DNA from: Brachionus plicatilis
Taxonomy: Eukaryota > Rotifera > Eurotatoria > Ploima > Brachionidae
DNA length: 64,000 nt
Assembly (NCBI GenBank): GCA_010279815.1
Contig: QEOQ01000462.1
Coordinates: forward strand, 101,619 to 165,618
Direction: 5' to 3'
In this document: positions 23,372 to 35,488 of the stretch, one piece after another
Layout: each line of letters starts with the position of its first letter
Position numbering within the stretch: the first letter of the stretch is position 1
Notes under the pieces: generated by a model
The model's database searches: none
What the model was told of the DNA's origin: nothing
The model's input: the letters and a program-made list of their open reading frames with translations, nothing else
Position numbers and translations under genes: made by a program

Positions 23372-24173
23372 GGGTCTAGTGGTTTATGAGAACGTTTGTT
23401 CACCAATATGTGAACTGAAATGTTCTCCTAAAATATATTTTGTTCACCTAAAGTAAATTTATTTCACTTGAACTATATTTATATTAGCATCAAAATTATT
23501 TGTTAAGATTATTTCAATAATTTAATTTTTGCTATTTTATTTTGTACTTACACAATTTATAAATTTAATTCCTAAAATGGATATGATCTAGCAAATTTGA
23601 AATATTAAATAAATACTAATCTTAAATCTGTCAACAAAATTTTATTCTAAATAAAAATGCAAGTTAATGATTCCGAAGGATATAAACTTTTCTTAACTTA
23701 AGAAAAGTAACATACAGAGGGCCAATAAAGTGAATAGTTTTTGCATTTTTTGACTTTTTTTTTTAAAATGGTCCCACATCTTGGTTGTATTTACGACAAG
23801 TATTGTTTTGACAAGTTCTTGACGGAAATACTAGTCCAATAGAATGTAAAATTTGTGGTCGTTTTTTTGAAGGTGATAGAGGTTTAAAAACACATAAACA
23901 AAACTAACAATTTTTTTTATTAAAAATATCACAACGATATTTTAAAATATATATTTTTTTAAATCGAATTCGAAAATAAAATTTTTTTTCTTCGTAAATT
24001 GTTCACATAAGTCTAGGATAGTTCACCTAATTTCAAAACTTTTTTTTTTTAATAATTATTTCAATTCACATATTGGTGAAAAAAATATTACGTGAACAGA
24101 TTGTTCACCAAACCTGAGAACAGGAATCGTTCACCTAATACGTGAACAAACGTTCTCATAAACCACTAGACCC
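23372..24173. mobile_element. 802-bp nonautonomous DNA element, GGGTCTAGTGG ends
   Basis: The termini gggtctagtggtttatgaga (left) and tctcataaaccactagaccc (right) are perfect inverted repeats that continue inward (acgtttgttcac). Flanks gaaaatttg and ataaatttg agree at seven of nine positions, a possible decayed 9-bp target duplication. Inside, on the plus strand at 23836-23909, the frame reads ECKICGRFFEGDRGLKTHKQN and then stops: a C2H2-like finger lacking its last His. GGGTCT ends are shared with the element at 43099-44239. Confidence 0.75.
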
Positions 24174-24344
24174 ATAAATTTGAATTCAATGATAATTAAA
24201 TTTTTATAAATTAATTGAAAATTTAGATAAATTTAGATTCATAATTAAATTTTTTTATAATTAAAATATTATTTAATTATATATTTTTCTTACTTTTATA
24301 TTATTAATTATTTTGTTTTTTTTTTTCTTTGTGAGTTCCATGAT

Positions 24345-24660
24345 AAAATTATTATGGAGCCCTTAACTTAAAAAGTTCACTGGTAAAAAATACCAGATAG
24401 ACGATTGTCTTATTTAAATTATAATTACATTTAATAAATAAATAAATAAATAAATAAAAAAAAAAATTTACATATTAAAATCATTGATAGACAATGAGAT
24501 TTAACTATTAAAAAACGTTTTCCTTTTTGTAATTTTCCTAAAATTTTATTTATTTGGCCCTGTTCCTTTTAGTGCTTTATCAGTTTTATTTAATAAAAAA
24601 TTAAAAGGGGTCCGGGGCGAAGCCCTGGTTTAGGGATTCGGGTATGATATAGATTAGAGA
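24345..24660. repeat. putative LINE/SINE 3' tail with (AAAT)n and a GC-rich patch
   Basis: A short segment (ggtaaaaaataccagatag) is followed by repeated AAAT at 24433-24460, the form of a non-LTR 3' tail. A GC-rich patch follows at 24607-24640 (ggggtccggggcgaagccct). It has no tRNA fold that I can draw. Confidence 0.3.
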
Positions 24661-27340
24661 TATATTATTTAATATTAATATTAATATTTAAACTATTAAT
24701 TAATTAAAATCTTTATTTTAAATATGAAAAAGAACAGAAAGTACAGAAAATACAAAAGGTACAAAAAGTAAAGAAGGCAAAAAGCATGCTGGAGAAGAAT
24801 GCAGGAAGTTAATTAGCAAACTTAAAAAAAGTTAAGCGAAAATGATTATGAACTGGAAGTGTATAGAAGCGAGAACGAAAATCAAAAAGACAAAAAGCAT
24901 ACTTTTTTATATTCTTATTGTCTATTCCTCATTAAAATACATTTTATTTTTTTTAAAAAAAAATTAAATCGTCAAATCCTCTAAGATACTACTTAAATAA
25001 ATAATAACTCTGCAAAATAGAGAGTTATTATAACTATCATGATAGCTCTTTGATAATCAGTAATGATTATCTAGTTTTTTTATAAATTGTGATATTAAGT
25101 TTTAAAAAAACATTTCTTTAATTTAACCTTCTTAAGAGCAAATTTTAATTTAAAGTGTAATTAAATATTTAATATAAAGATAAAATTACTATAGCGATGT
25201 AGTGGTGCTAATGAGTTGAGCTAAATTTTAAAAAAGTTTTTAATAGAGTAAAAACTTAAAATTATTATCTAAAAAAAAAAGAAATTATAATTTAAACTCG
25301 ATCTCCAAATTCACATTTAAGCTTAAAAATGGTAGATCATGAAAAATCTATTCTATAAAACAGTTCAAAAACAGATGTCTGCATAAAATCTGCGAATTAA
25401 TTGCTCATTTTATTAGATTTTTTTTTAATGACGTGCAAAATGAAGAGAATTAGAGCAGATTCAATTTTTTATTTATTTATTAGTAAAATAATAATTTAAA
25501 AATAGTGATGAGATAATCAAACATATTATAAATAAATTTTTATTCGAACATTAACTTAAATAAATTTTGAATAAATGAAACATAAATTGGTCTTTAATTT
25601 ACAGGAGAACTAGCCTTTTGATTAAACTTGGAACTACTAAATAAAAAATTTAAATACTTAAATTCAATTTTTTTAATGTTCCAATTTATGTTTATTTGAA
25701 CTCTGTTTGAATATCTCATATTTTATTGCGTTGCCAGACAGTTTCTAATGACATATTTATCAACTAATATTAAAAATATATTGATATACTCTTGAAGATT
25801 ATTTAATTAAAAATTAATATTTCCAAAATAGAAATTATTTTAAATTTGAAAAAATACCTTTGATTTATTTAAAATTTTGAAAATCCAAAAATTAAAAAAT
25901 TAAATTAATGTAGGAAATAAGTGATAAAATTCATTGATTGTTTATTAATACATAATTTTCTTGTTTAAAAATGTAAATAAAAAACTTTATTTAAGATATT
26001 TGAATTTGAAAAAAAGATAACTGGAAATACTATCAAATGATTTAAATTTATTAAAAGTGACTAATTGAATTTTGTCTTGTTTGATTTTCTTTTTTTTACT
26101 TTCAGGTTTATTGAAAAATTTTGAACAGAAAAAAAAAAAATTTAATTATTTGTTTACAAAAAATTTAATTCAAATATTTAAATAACATTCGAAAACAAAT
26201 TTAATTTCATCTAAGAACTTTAGGTTGATTAAAAATCTAGCAATGAATACTATCGGAAAGAGTATCATAGTTTTATAAACAGATCGAACTGCTGATATTT
26301 TTAAATACTTGTTTTTTTTTTGCCATTAATCTCTGATAGTGAGTTTAGACAAAGAAAAGAATAATCTCAATGTCCCATCTAAGCATCATAAAATTTTTTT
26401 TTTGTTTAAGTTTGTCTACCATTGAAGTAAAAGTTAATTTAGTATCAAATTTAATGGGTTCCTTTGAAATAGTGACTCACGTTTTTTTGAAAATTTACTG
26501 ACCACCATTTAAAAAATCTTTACATGCCATTATGTGTGAAATTTATTCAATTCTCTTCCAGCTCCCTAAAAATAAATTTTTTTCCAGGATGTGTACTTCT
26601 TTCGATATTTAAGAAAAATAACTTGAAATATTTTGGGCGAAAAAATAATTTTTTTCAAATACATTTATTTTATTACCAAATTAAATACCAAAAAATCTTG
26701 ATTGGTTTTGACTTTGGATATTATTTCTTTAATTCTTTGACAAATGAAGCTTCTGCAGATTTTTGAATGCTCCCAATTTCAATTTTAAAATGGATTGAAA
26801 TATTCATCAAGTGAATGATTTTACAATTTTTACTTCAAGGATTCTTTTTCCAGTAAAACATTTTTTGTTAAAATTGAATTTTATACTCTGAAAATTTGTG
26901 CAAATAATAAAAAAAAATTAACTATATTGCATTCAAAAATGAGATTAAGTTTCAACTAAACCTTTAGGTTAAATAAATATTTTCCAAATGTATTTTGAAA
27001 AGGTACATCAAACAAGATTTAAAAACTGTTTATTCATTTTTCACTTGCAAATCCACCGTTCTATTTCATTTAAGTATTCACTGATCTTATTTTCTTGACT
27101 ACCCTTTTTTAAAAGATAATCAATTTTTATTATAAATAAAATCACCATCATATTCTCAATTAACATGCGAATTAAAATGAAATCACATCTCTTTTTTAAA
27201 TGAAATTCAGAAAAATGTCAATAAATTTAAAAAAAGACAAAAATCCGATTTAAATTAAGCCATAATTAAGAATTAATTTTTAAAATAATTTAAAGGTGGC
27301 TAAATGAGATCAGAAAACCTTTTTTTCCGCCAAAATTTTT
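24661..27340. other. gene-free stretch
   Basis: AT-rich sequence with a decayed CTGCA-type MITE core at about 25365-25465. Weak short ORFs here show no family resemblance or coding-like composition. Confidence 0.4.
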
Positions 27341-27344
27341 TAAT

Positions 27345-27535
27345 TTTTTTATCTGTGCCGAAATAAAGCTTATTCAGATAAAAAAAAAATAATAAAAAAT
27401 AAAGTAAAATCAATCAAAATAAAATAAAAAAATTAATTGAAAAAAAATTTAAATGAGTAATCACATGTGCTGCATGTTTAGAAAGTGTATGTTTCAGGAA
27501 AGAAAGAAGAAATAGTAAGGTGGCAATAAAACTAT
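27345..27535 (-). mobile_element. 5'-truncated LINE 3' end
   Basis: This sequence matches the 3' end of the LINE fragment at 11085-11340, including catgtttagaaagtgtatgt-type text, tttcaggaaagaaagaagaa, atagtaaggtggcaat and the terminal gcttattcagataaa. The coding sense is minus. Only about 190 bp are left, typical of dead-on-arrival insertions. Confidence 0.6.
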
Positions 27536-28991
27536 CAAAGCTTTACTGACACTAATTTATCTAACAAGCTTGATACCCACATTTAAGATTCATTTTAAAA
27601 TTTTTACACTTATTTTTTTACCAACTCCAGCATTAAATTTTAAATAGGTCTTTGTTATAGATTATAGTAATGAAATGTGTCACCAATTTTAAAATAAAGC
27701 TATTTTATTCAAAGGATGCTGACACAAAACAAAAAATTTTAGCTTTCTCAAAGCCTTATGTTTTAAAAACTCGAGCAGACATCAATGAACTATTTAAAAT
27801 TTGAACAACGTAGCTAAATTTCAAAATTAAATTTAAAGAAATATTTTTCCATTTTACTGAAATTATCTTTAAAAAATCGCTAAATAAATTAAAAATTAAT
27901 CAAATTTTTTCAATCATTTTTCTAAAAATAAATTTTTATTCCTTAAAAAATATGTGCACTTAAGAGACCTAAACTGAAATTAGAACACTTTTACAATGCC
28001 AAAGGGTTCACTCCAAAATAAAGAATAAATTATTTTTTTTCATAAAATATTAATCCAAAAAATCAAAAAGTTATAAAAAAAAATTATGGAAAATTCTAAA
28101 AGTTGCCTATTTCTCCTTCGAAAAAATTGTCAAAAAGAGCTGAATAAATAAAATTGTTAATGTAAAAAATGCTTGCACAATTTTAAAAAATTAGAGAGAA
28201 TATTTAATTGAATAGATGTCTCACAGAAAAATGAACTTTCAGTGGTCTGATCCATCAAGTTCAGACCAGAGTTTATTCCTTAATTTTATTTAAGTTTTGC
28301 TTGACAAAGAATAAATGAACTTTAAAAAATATTTCTTTATCGAGTAGTATTAATTATTTAAATTGAAAAAATGTGACTTCAAAAATTTCATGACGTCGAA
28401 AACAACTAAATTCTTTAGATTAAATTTTAGTTTTGATTTCTTATTTTAGCTTTATTAAGAATCTCATTTTTTTCAATTAAATTCAATTACAGGAAACTAA
28501 ATTTTGGCGCAAATTTTAATTTTGCTTACAAAAAAAATTTATTGATTCTAAATACACAAACAAAACAAAAAAAAAAAATAAAAAAAAAAAAAAAACAACT
28601 TTTAAATTAGTTAGATCAGAATTTAAAGAATCGTTTTTTCAAATCCGTGGAGAAAATATTTTCAATCACGAAATAAGAGCGGCATGTAAACGGTTTACTT
28701 TAATTGAAAAATATTACGCAAAGCACCACAATAAATATTTATCTACCGCTGAATACTAAAAGAAATTGCTTTTTTTTTTAATTGAAGAAAATTGTTTGTC
28801 TTTTTTAATTTAGTTAAGTAACTGAGCAAACATATTTTATTAAAAGATAGCTTGATAAAAATTGGCTATGAAAGTTTATCAGTAAATGGTTGGGTTGTTT
28901 AAACAGACACTTTATTCATATTAACTTGGCATTTTGTTCAATAAGATTTTGATTTAAGTCAATTTTTTAAAAAACAAAATCCGGCACTTAC
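27536..28991. other. gene-free stretch next to DDI1 exon 2
   Basis: AT-rich with a poly(A)-type run at 28566-28600. No feature can be supported. Confidence 0.4.
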
Positions 28992-29471
28992 CTGAGTCTT
29001 TTTGTTGAATTGCGTTAGCTAAATCAGGAAATCGTTGCCTTATTGCTTCTAATTTTGATGGATCTGACATCAACATTTGAAGCATGTTTGCCAAATTGGG
29101 GGCTTTTAAAGCAATTAGTGGAGGTTTTGTTGAGAAAAAAATTTCAACTCACTTAAAGCTTGTTCGGAAGTTCTCGACGAGTGTGGTCTGGAGCGTGGTA
29201 CATTTATTGATCCGAAATCAATTAGTGGTACATCGATGGAGGCGTTTGAGGGCGCAGTTTGAACCACAATGATGTCATTATCGCCTATTGAATAATCAGC
29301 CAAAGTTTTGCTAGTGTCATTTAGCAGTCGACCATTGAAGCTAAGTGACATCCGGGCTGCTGCTATTCCTGTCTCTTGTTCACACAGAGCTTTCAAATTT
29401 ATTATCTCGAAATCAGAGCCAACCTCAACTGGATAAACATTTCCGTCCAATGTGGTCAATATTATTTTCAT
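28992..29471 (-). CDS. DDI1: DDI1/DDI2 homolog, exons 1-2: ubiquitin-like domain
   Basis: Exon 1 (29471-29153) starts with MKIILTTLDGNVYPVEV and carries the ubiquitin-like domain, residues 1 to about 75, with SLSFNGRLLND and IGDNDIIVVQ. A linker follows (PLIDFGSINVPRSRP), matching the conserved DFSSIAVP region of the family. The donor GTGAGT ends it after one base of a codon. Exon 2 (29102-28992) gives NLANMLQMLMSDPSKLEAIRQ and FPDLANAIQQKDS, matching the helical bundle before the protease. Its donor is GTAAGT. The protein continues in exons at 9196-8325. The start is the only Met consistent with a UBL fold. The linker is shorter than in vertebrates. Confidence 0.92.
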
Positions 29472-30214
29472 TTCTTAAATAGAGAAATAATTCATCACTT
29501 TAATGATATTTTTGGAAATTTAAATAAAATTTTTTAACTAATCTTTTTAATAAATGACCAGTATTTTAAACCATTGATCAGAATCTAATGCTTGTATTTT
29601 CAAGTCACAAAATAATAAATTTAAAAATTTTTTTTTTCAAAATTAAATCGGTAAAGAAGACAGGAAGTTTTTTCTAAATAAATTTGATAATGCTTCTACA
29701 AAATTGTTCCCTTCTTGTTTCTTTGCTTTTATTTTTTAGTGCTGATCAGCGAAAAAAAAATTATCAATTATTTATAGTTATTTTCTTTGAAAAAAATCAA
29801 TAAACATAAAATTGAAAAATTTTTTCAACTTTTTTAATTTTATAATTTTTTTAAATTTTTAATATATTCGAATTTTACAACAACAAAAAGACTTTTTTGG
29901 AACATTTTTTTGTTATCACGGTCTGTCTAAAGAAGTCATCAAAGCTTTTTAACAAAAAAATTGATTGAAGGTGTAAAAAATAATCATACAGTTTTATTTC
30001 CTTATTTTTTGTATTTTTTCGTTAATGAGATAATACATTGATGCACACTGATTTGAAAGATTGGAAGTAAGTGCAATGGTTTTTGGTGTAAATTTATCTA
30101 TCTTTTTCAATTATGATGACATTTCCATCTGAATAAAAAAGAGTAAAAGACAGAAAGATAAAGCATCATTTAAGTTTTATTCTAGTAGCTTAAAACAAGT
30201 TCTATTAATTTTTT

Positions 30215-30410
30215 AAGTCTGCCAGACATGCTCTAAATCTCTGCAAAATGATTTAACTTTGTATTTAGGGCTTTGGTATGTTTACAGCTAATAGAAGCAA
30301 AAATCGCTCTACTTATCACCATTTCCTGCAAAATATGTACAGCTTTATCAGAAGTTAAACTTGCAAAAGTTTCATTGTATCTCATTTTGCAAAGATTTTG
30401 AGCACCAAGG
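30215..30410. repeat. foldback MITE core
   Basis: gctctaaatctctgcaaaat (30228) pairs with the complement of attttgcaaagattttgagc (ending 30402), 20 of 22 positions. This belongs with the CTGCAAAA group of elements. Confidence 0.4.
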
Positions 30411-30444
30411 TAGTGTAAAGTAAGGTACAAAAATTAAATGGAGA

Positions 30445-31310
30445 GCAGAAAATTTTTTTTTTATAAGCATTTTATTATTTTGAGAATAGGGATAAAGTCA
30501 AACAAAAAAAAAAAATTTCGCCAAGAGAGAAAGTCATACAAAAATGTTCTTTTTCTGGGAATATCAAACAAAAATTAATCTAAAATTTTTAACATTATAA
30601 ATTTTTTTTATTAAAACAGGAGCTTTTTTGCTCCTTTTTAAATATATTGTAAAATAAGTAAATTTAAGTATAATCGAATATTAATTAATAAGTAATTAAT
30701 TTTACATTAATTTCAAAAACTATCTTTTGTATATTAATTTTATTCTAATTATCTCTTTTTTTATAATAAAAATTTGAAAGAATTTATTTATATTCTATAC
30801 AATAAAAAATTTATTTCCTCTTTTTTAAATTTTATTATTAAATTTTATTCTTTTTTTGAGTCTTAAAACCTGAAGAAGACCATTTGGTCGAAACGCGTCG
30901 TTACAAATTTGATTTTTATTCGAAAGTTTTTTTAAAATAAAATTTTTCAAAAAAAATAATCGTTATTTCTAATTATTTAAAAAAAACCCAAAAATTTAAA
31001 CTAAAAGTATAACTTAATTTCAAAAAATTATCGGCAATGACAGCATTGTTTTGCCACGTTGATTTTACGTAAATTCAGTAATAATAAATTTAAAAAGGCC
31101 CAAAAAAGCTCCTGTTTTAATAAAAAAATTTTATAATTTAAAAAATTTTAGATCAATTTTTGTTTTTCTTTACCCCAGTTTTGTTTGATATAACCAGATT
31201 TGGGACTTTTTTGTTTGGGTTTCCCAGAAAAAGAACATTTTTGTCTGACTTTTTTTCTTGGCGAATTTTTTTTTTATGCTTTGAATCTACCCCTCACCCT
31301 ATTTTTTAAA
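30445..31310. mobile_element. foldback element with about 190-bp arms, hosting hammerhead copy B
   Basis: The left arm contains aatttcgccaagagagaaag, gttctttttctggg and ttattaaaacaggagctttt. The right arm, reverse complemented, has the same series at 31300-31098. The arms enclose a 450-bp loop that carries the repeat also found at 19250-19480, with the ribozyme-like motif almost exactly at the centre. The repeat may have inserted into the older foldback. No ORF is present. Confidence 0.6.
30866..30905 (+). ncRNA. hammerhead-ribozyme-like motif, copy B (best stem II)
   Basis: The order is stem I AAC, core CTGAAGA, an A bulge, stem II GACC-ATTT-GGTC (four Watson-Crick pairs), core GAA, palindromic ACGCGT, cleavage-site C, then GTT pairing with AAC. 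All catalytic-core bases of the hammerhead consensus are present. Stem III has no loop, implying a dimeric form, known for minimal hammerheads in Penelope-like retroelements. Compared with copy C, stem I and II pairs changed together. Confidence 0.55.
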
Positions 31311-32948
31311 TAATTTATCTTAAATTAAATCCTTAAAAATGATTTCTTATCTTCAAAAAAATTTCAAACATACTTTTTGAAGATCGAATTGAATTGTCGA
31401 CTCAATAAGAAAAGTGTATTCATAAATATCATTTAAGTTCTTATAAGGAAGTCTTAATCGATCCCACTATAGTTGCTCCATATCTTGATTAAAATTCAAA
31501 TAAAAATTAATGAAAAAAATTTTTTTGAATTTTTTTAATTGAATATTTTTAAACTTTTTTTCTTCGAATGGAGATAAGTGCAATTCAATTAATAAATAAA
31601 TTAGTGGCAAATTTTAATTTTATTTTATAACAAAAAAATTCAAATTTTGCTTCAAACTTTACACTCTGGCAAAAAAATTAAATTAAAATAAAAAATTGAA
31701 ATATTAACAAATTTACTTAAGATATTATTTCAATTTTTCATTGCAATTTGTTCGTCTTATAGGACTTATTTTTTCATAAATGTATTACCCCTGAAAAAAA
31801 TAATTTTTTTTAAATAATAATATTTTAATAAATAATTTTGGTGCTTAATTTTTTTGGCAAAATTTTTGATTTCTGAAACCTGGTACGAAAGAACACAAAT
31901 ATAAGAGACTTTTTTCTTGTATATAAAAATTTTTCTATCAAGTCTGCTAAGCTCTTGCAACATCTTTGCTGAATTCACTAATCTAAAAAATTAAATTCTT
32001 GTTAAATTTTCTCAGATTCTGTATGCAATGCTTAAAAATTTTGTTTTGAACAATTTCTGAAAATAAAGTAGAAAGTAAGTAGAAGCCTAGCATTTTAAGC
32101 TGTATGGAATATGGTCCTAAGTTTCAGTTAAATATTTTACCATCTAATTTTATTTATTTTGCTCTTCCAAACAAAGATTGAAAGAGAGAACCAATATCCA
32201 TACCAAACAACCTGGAATCCCAATCTAGATTTAAATAATCAAAAATATCTTATTTCGATTGCTAATTATTATATTTACTTATAAAAATAATAATTAAATT
32301 TTCACTTTCTAATACATTTTTTTCACAAAAATTATTATTATAAGAATTCGAATACAAAAATTGCACTGAAGATAAAAATATAATTATTTTCTTTAATTTT
32401 AAAGATTTTTTTTTCTTATTAAATACAAATTATCAGGTTAAATAAAAACTGAAAGTAAAAACTATTTTCTATTTTTTTTTATTAAAAATTTAAGCTTCCT
32501 AAAAAAATAAGAAAAACTTTATTCAAAAAAATATCCTGTTAATAGGTTTTTGACTTAAACAATTTTAATAATTATTTCCTTTTTTAATCTTCAAAATTAA
32601 TTATAAAAAAATTTCAATTCAAAATTGGACTAATTTGAACTTCATTAAAATTTTTTTTTCACTTTCTTTTAACTTTTTTTTACAATTTAATTACTTTATT
32701 TTCATTTAAGATATATGTACTGTTCATTTAAAATCTATTAACTAATCAAATCTTTTAATTATTTAATTAATGCACATAATTAAATCTAAATCAATGGTGC
32801 TGGAATACATGAATTTTTAGATCCATGTTGGTGACAAATGACAAAAGTCTAATAAATTTATAAAATTATTTATTGAAAAAAAGTGTTTATAGACAGCTTT
32901 TAGCTTAATAGGCGTTTAGTTAACGAGTCGATTAAATAAAAATAAAAG
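31311..32948. other. gene-free stretch between foldback and PSMB6
   Basis: AT-rich sequence without a supportable gene or repeat; a minus-strand AATAAA about 75 bp past the PSMB6 stop probably ends that transcript. Confidence 0.4.
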
Positions 32949-33769
32949 TTAGTTTTCATAAAATCTTGGCAATTCAGTGTTGAGAATGACATTTCGTTCG
33001 ACACCTTTATCAGTGACCACTGCGAAGCGAATGCATCCACCACTACTTCCGTCTCTGGCGATTGCCATTGCAACAGCTTTAAGAGAAAAATAAATATGAT
33101 AAAATTTTAAATTTTCTTTTTATTTTACCATTTTTGACTATTTCCAAACATTCATTTTTTTCCATATTGGGCTTGTAAAATGCGTCAAGGTAGCCCATGG
33201 CGTAAATGCTGCCCGATCCACTGATGTAAATGCTTTTGCGCACAATCATTCCACTAATGGGCACCACGTACACCTGGCCTCCCTTGTAGCTGTCCCATCC
33301 AGCGACCATTACCGAAGCAAGCAGTCTTTCCTTGTTGTTGTAAATGATCGATTTGGCCAGATGAGCGGCTGTGTTTACCAAGGGAGATGATCCAGTCTCC
33401 ATTTCATGAAACTCTAGGTGATACTTGACAATGTCAGCAATGGCTTGGGTGTCGGCAGCTGAGCCAGAGCGCAAGCAAAATATGCGGTCGGCCAAAGGTG
33501 TAATTTTATCAGTTACACGGTTGGCTACATAGGCTCTGAGTGTTAAAAATATTTTAATTTTTTTAACTTAAAATTTTTTTTTTTAAATACCCAGTGGTTG
33601 TTCGGGAATCAGCTGCAATAATAACACCTCCGTTGAATTCGGCCGCTACAATTGTAGTCTAAAAATTAATTTAAATTTTTTTTTTAAAATTAACTAAGGG
33701 AGGACGTACACCAGTCTTGTGTTCTTCTTTTATCCAGTCAGGAATGGTGATATCCGAGGTGGCGATCAT
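32949..33769 (-). CDS. PSMB6: proteasome subunit beta type-6 (beta-1, caspase-like), four exons
   Basis: Exons 33769-33710, 33658-33591, 33535-33129 and 33076-32949 join in phase to 220 residues. Introns are 51-55 bp, with GT donors and AG acceptors. The 20-residue propeptide ends HKTG, and cleavage before TTIVAAEF would expose the catalytic Thr. Asp in AADSRTTT and Lys in VTDK complete the active site. The beta-1 identity rests on IPDW before the propeptide end, YVANRVTDKITPLADRIFC, RSGSAADTQAIAD, GGQVYVVP and DGSSGGCIRFAV. It would work in the 20S core, cleaving after acidic residues. The C-terminus is slightly shorter than in human PSMB6. It lies 3.5 kb downstream of the DDI1 start on the same strand, with no sign of co-transcription. 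Confidence 0.95.
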
Positions 33770-35160
33770 TTTAAAATAAAGTTATTTTAATAAATTCTAT
33801 TTTATAATTTAAGTGTATGCTTTTTTTTTATTAGAGTCAAGAAAAAATATGCTTTGGATGATGATGCATTTAAATTTCAAAATAAAGTTATTTCAAATTT
33901 TTGAATTTATTTTCGTGCAAATCTATCTAGTAAAAATCTTAATGAATAATTTTGGAATTTTTTTTTCTCTGGTTACACTTTTGGAAAATAGAAATTTTTT
34001 TTTCTTTTTTTTCAAATTTAAATTAAGTAAAAATTGAGAAAACTTTTGTTATCTCAAAGTAAAATTATATTTTAAAATATCAAATTAATTCAGAATAAAT
34101 TAATAAAAATGAATATATTTTTTTCAATTTTTTTAAATAAAATTTTTTCTAGCATTTTTATTTTTGGCTTTTTTTAAATCACAGTAATAATATAATTTTT
34201 AAATCAAATTAATTTTTTGTTAAATGAAATTTTGCTACGAAAAAGTTCAGTCATTAAAATTTTTGACTCTTAGAATTAAAATATTTGCATTTTTTTAAAT
34301 TTAAAATTATCGGCAACTTTTAGATTTACCTTGGAAAAAAGCTTATTTCAATTTATTCAAAATGTGCGCCATTGTAGATTTTATGATTTTTTGATTTTCT
34401 ACAAAACATTTTACATAGCATTGGGTATTTAGTCTTTAATATATCCTTCTGTAAAACTTTTATTTTGTCATATGAACTTTGATATCCTACTACGTATAAT
34501 TTTTCATCGATAAATGCCAAGAGAGATGTATGAAACTTGGAACAAGAATTTTATATAGATTTGAAAGACCCGAATTCCGAATTGATAACAATAATTTTGA
34601 TTTGAAATTTTTAAAATATTTATATTTAGATGAGTGTGTTTTGATGCATATAAGCAATAAGTTTTCAATAATAAATTAAAGCTTAAGATAAAAAAATATA
34701 AAATCTTAAAATAATTTTATTTTTATTGATTGAAAATAGGTTTTCTATTTAAACTCTTTTTTTTTAATCATTTAAAATTAATTAAAATTATTTATTTATT
34801 TATTCAATTTATTAATGTAAAACTATTAAATAAAAAAAAAGAAAAACAATGGCGGAAAGAGTTCTATTAATCTAAATATTAATCTAATTAGTTTTATTTA
34901 TTTTCACGCAAATGCCAAATAATTTAAAAAAATGATGCTTAAAAATTATAAAATTTTCCATCAAAGAATTAAAGTTTATTAAACAAAAAATTATGAAACC
35001 CAAAGTATCATTTAATCAAATAAGCTTTAATTAGAAGCCTTAATATACTTTTTGACTCTAAAAATTTTAAAAAGGCCATTAAATCGATACTCGATACTGG
35101 TTATTTAGATTCAAATGGTATAAAAAAAATAAATTGATTAAATTTTTTTTATTTAAGCTG
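33770..35160. other. gene-free stretch upstream of PSMB6
   Basis: AT-rich; short frames here are unconvincing. No TATA box can be singled out in such AT-rich DNA. Confidence 0.4.
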
Positions 35161-35168
35161 GTTTCACC

Positions 35169-35345
35169 ATGTTAGACTTATTTCTAAAATACCTTAATTT
35201 TTGCAAAACTTGTAACTTATCATGAAATTCAAAGTCAATTTCTTGCGGTGAATGTAATTTACATTATCATTTAAAAAAATGTGTTAAAAGAACTTATGTT
35301 CCATTAAAAAATATTTGGAAATGTAATAAATGTTCTAATTGATTA
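35169..35345 (+). pseudogene. PHD-finger fragment, probably from a LINE ORF1
   Basis: A plus-strand frame with one internal TGA encodes FCKTCNL, stop, then SKSISCGECNLHYHLKKC and IWKCNKCSN. The CxxC, CxxCxxxxH, and WxCxxC spacing is that of a PHD finger. PHD fingers occur in the first ORF of some CR1/L2-group LINEs. With no flanking exons and a stop inside, a retroelement remnant is the likelier source than a host gene. Confidence 0.5.
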
Positions 35346-35488
35346 ATCTTTTTCTATGTTTTCATCTATTAATAATTAATCTCATTTTAGATTTTTTATT
35401 TTTTGATTCTTTTTGGAAAATAATTATTGAAGAAGTAATTATTATATTAATTAGGATCAGAAATATTTTTTATTTGAAACAAAATTAA

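Larger units (their letters stand above)
8825..29102 (-). other. exceptionally long DDI1 intron 2 (9197-28991)
   Basis: Exon 2 ends GACTCAG before GTAAGT at 28991. Exon 3 begins after TTTAAAG at 9196. One base plus two bases restores an Ala codon, so the phase fits. The other DDI1 introns are 50-56 bp; this one is about 19.8 kb. It contains a plus-strand gene at 15780, a minus-strand gene at 21810, LINE debris, a tandem repeat and many inverted repeats. Splicing over this distance is inferred from domain order and phase only. Confidence 0.65.

Noticed and set aside
24607..24640. GC-rich patch as a tRNA or SINE promoter
   Set aside because: No cloverleaf and no matching A and B boxes can be drawn.
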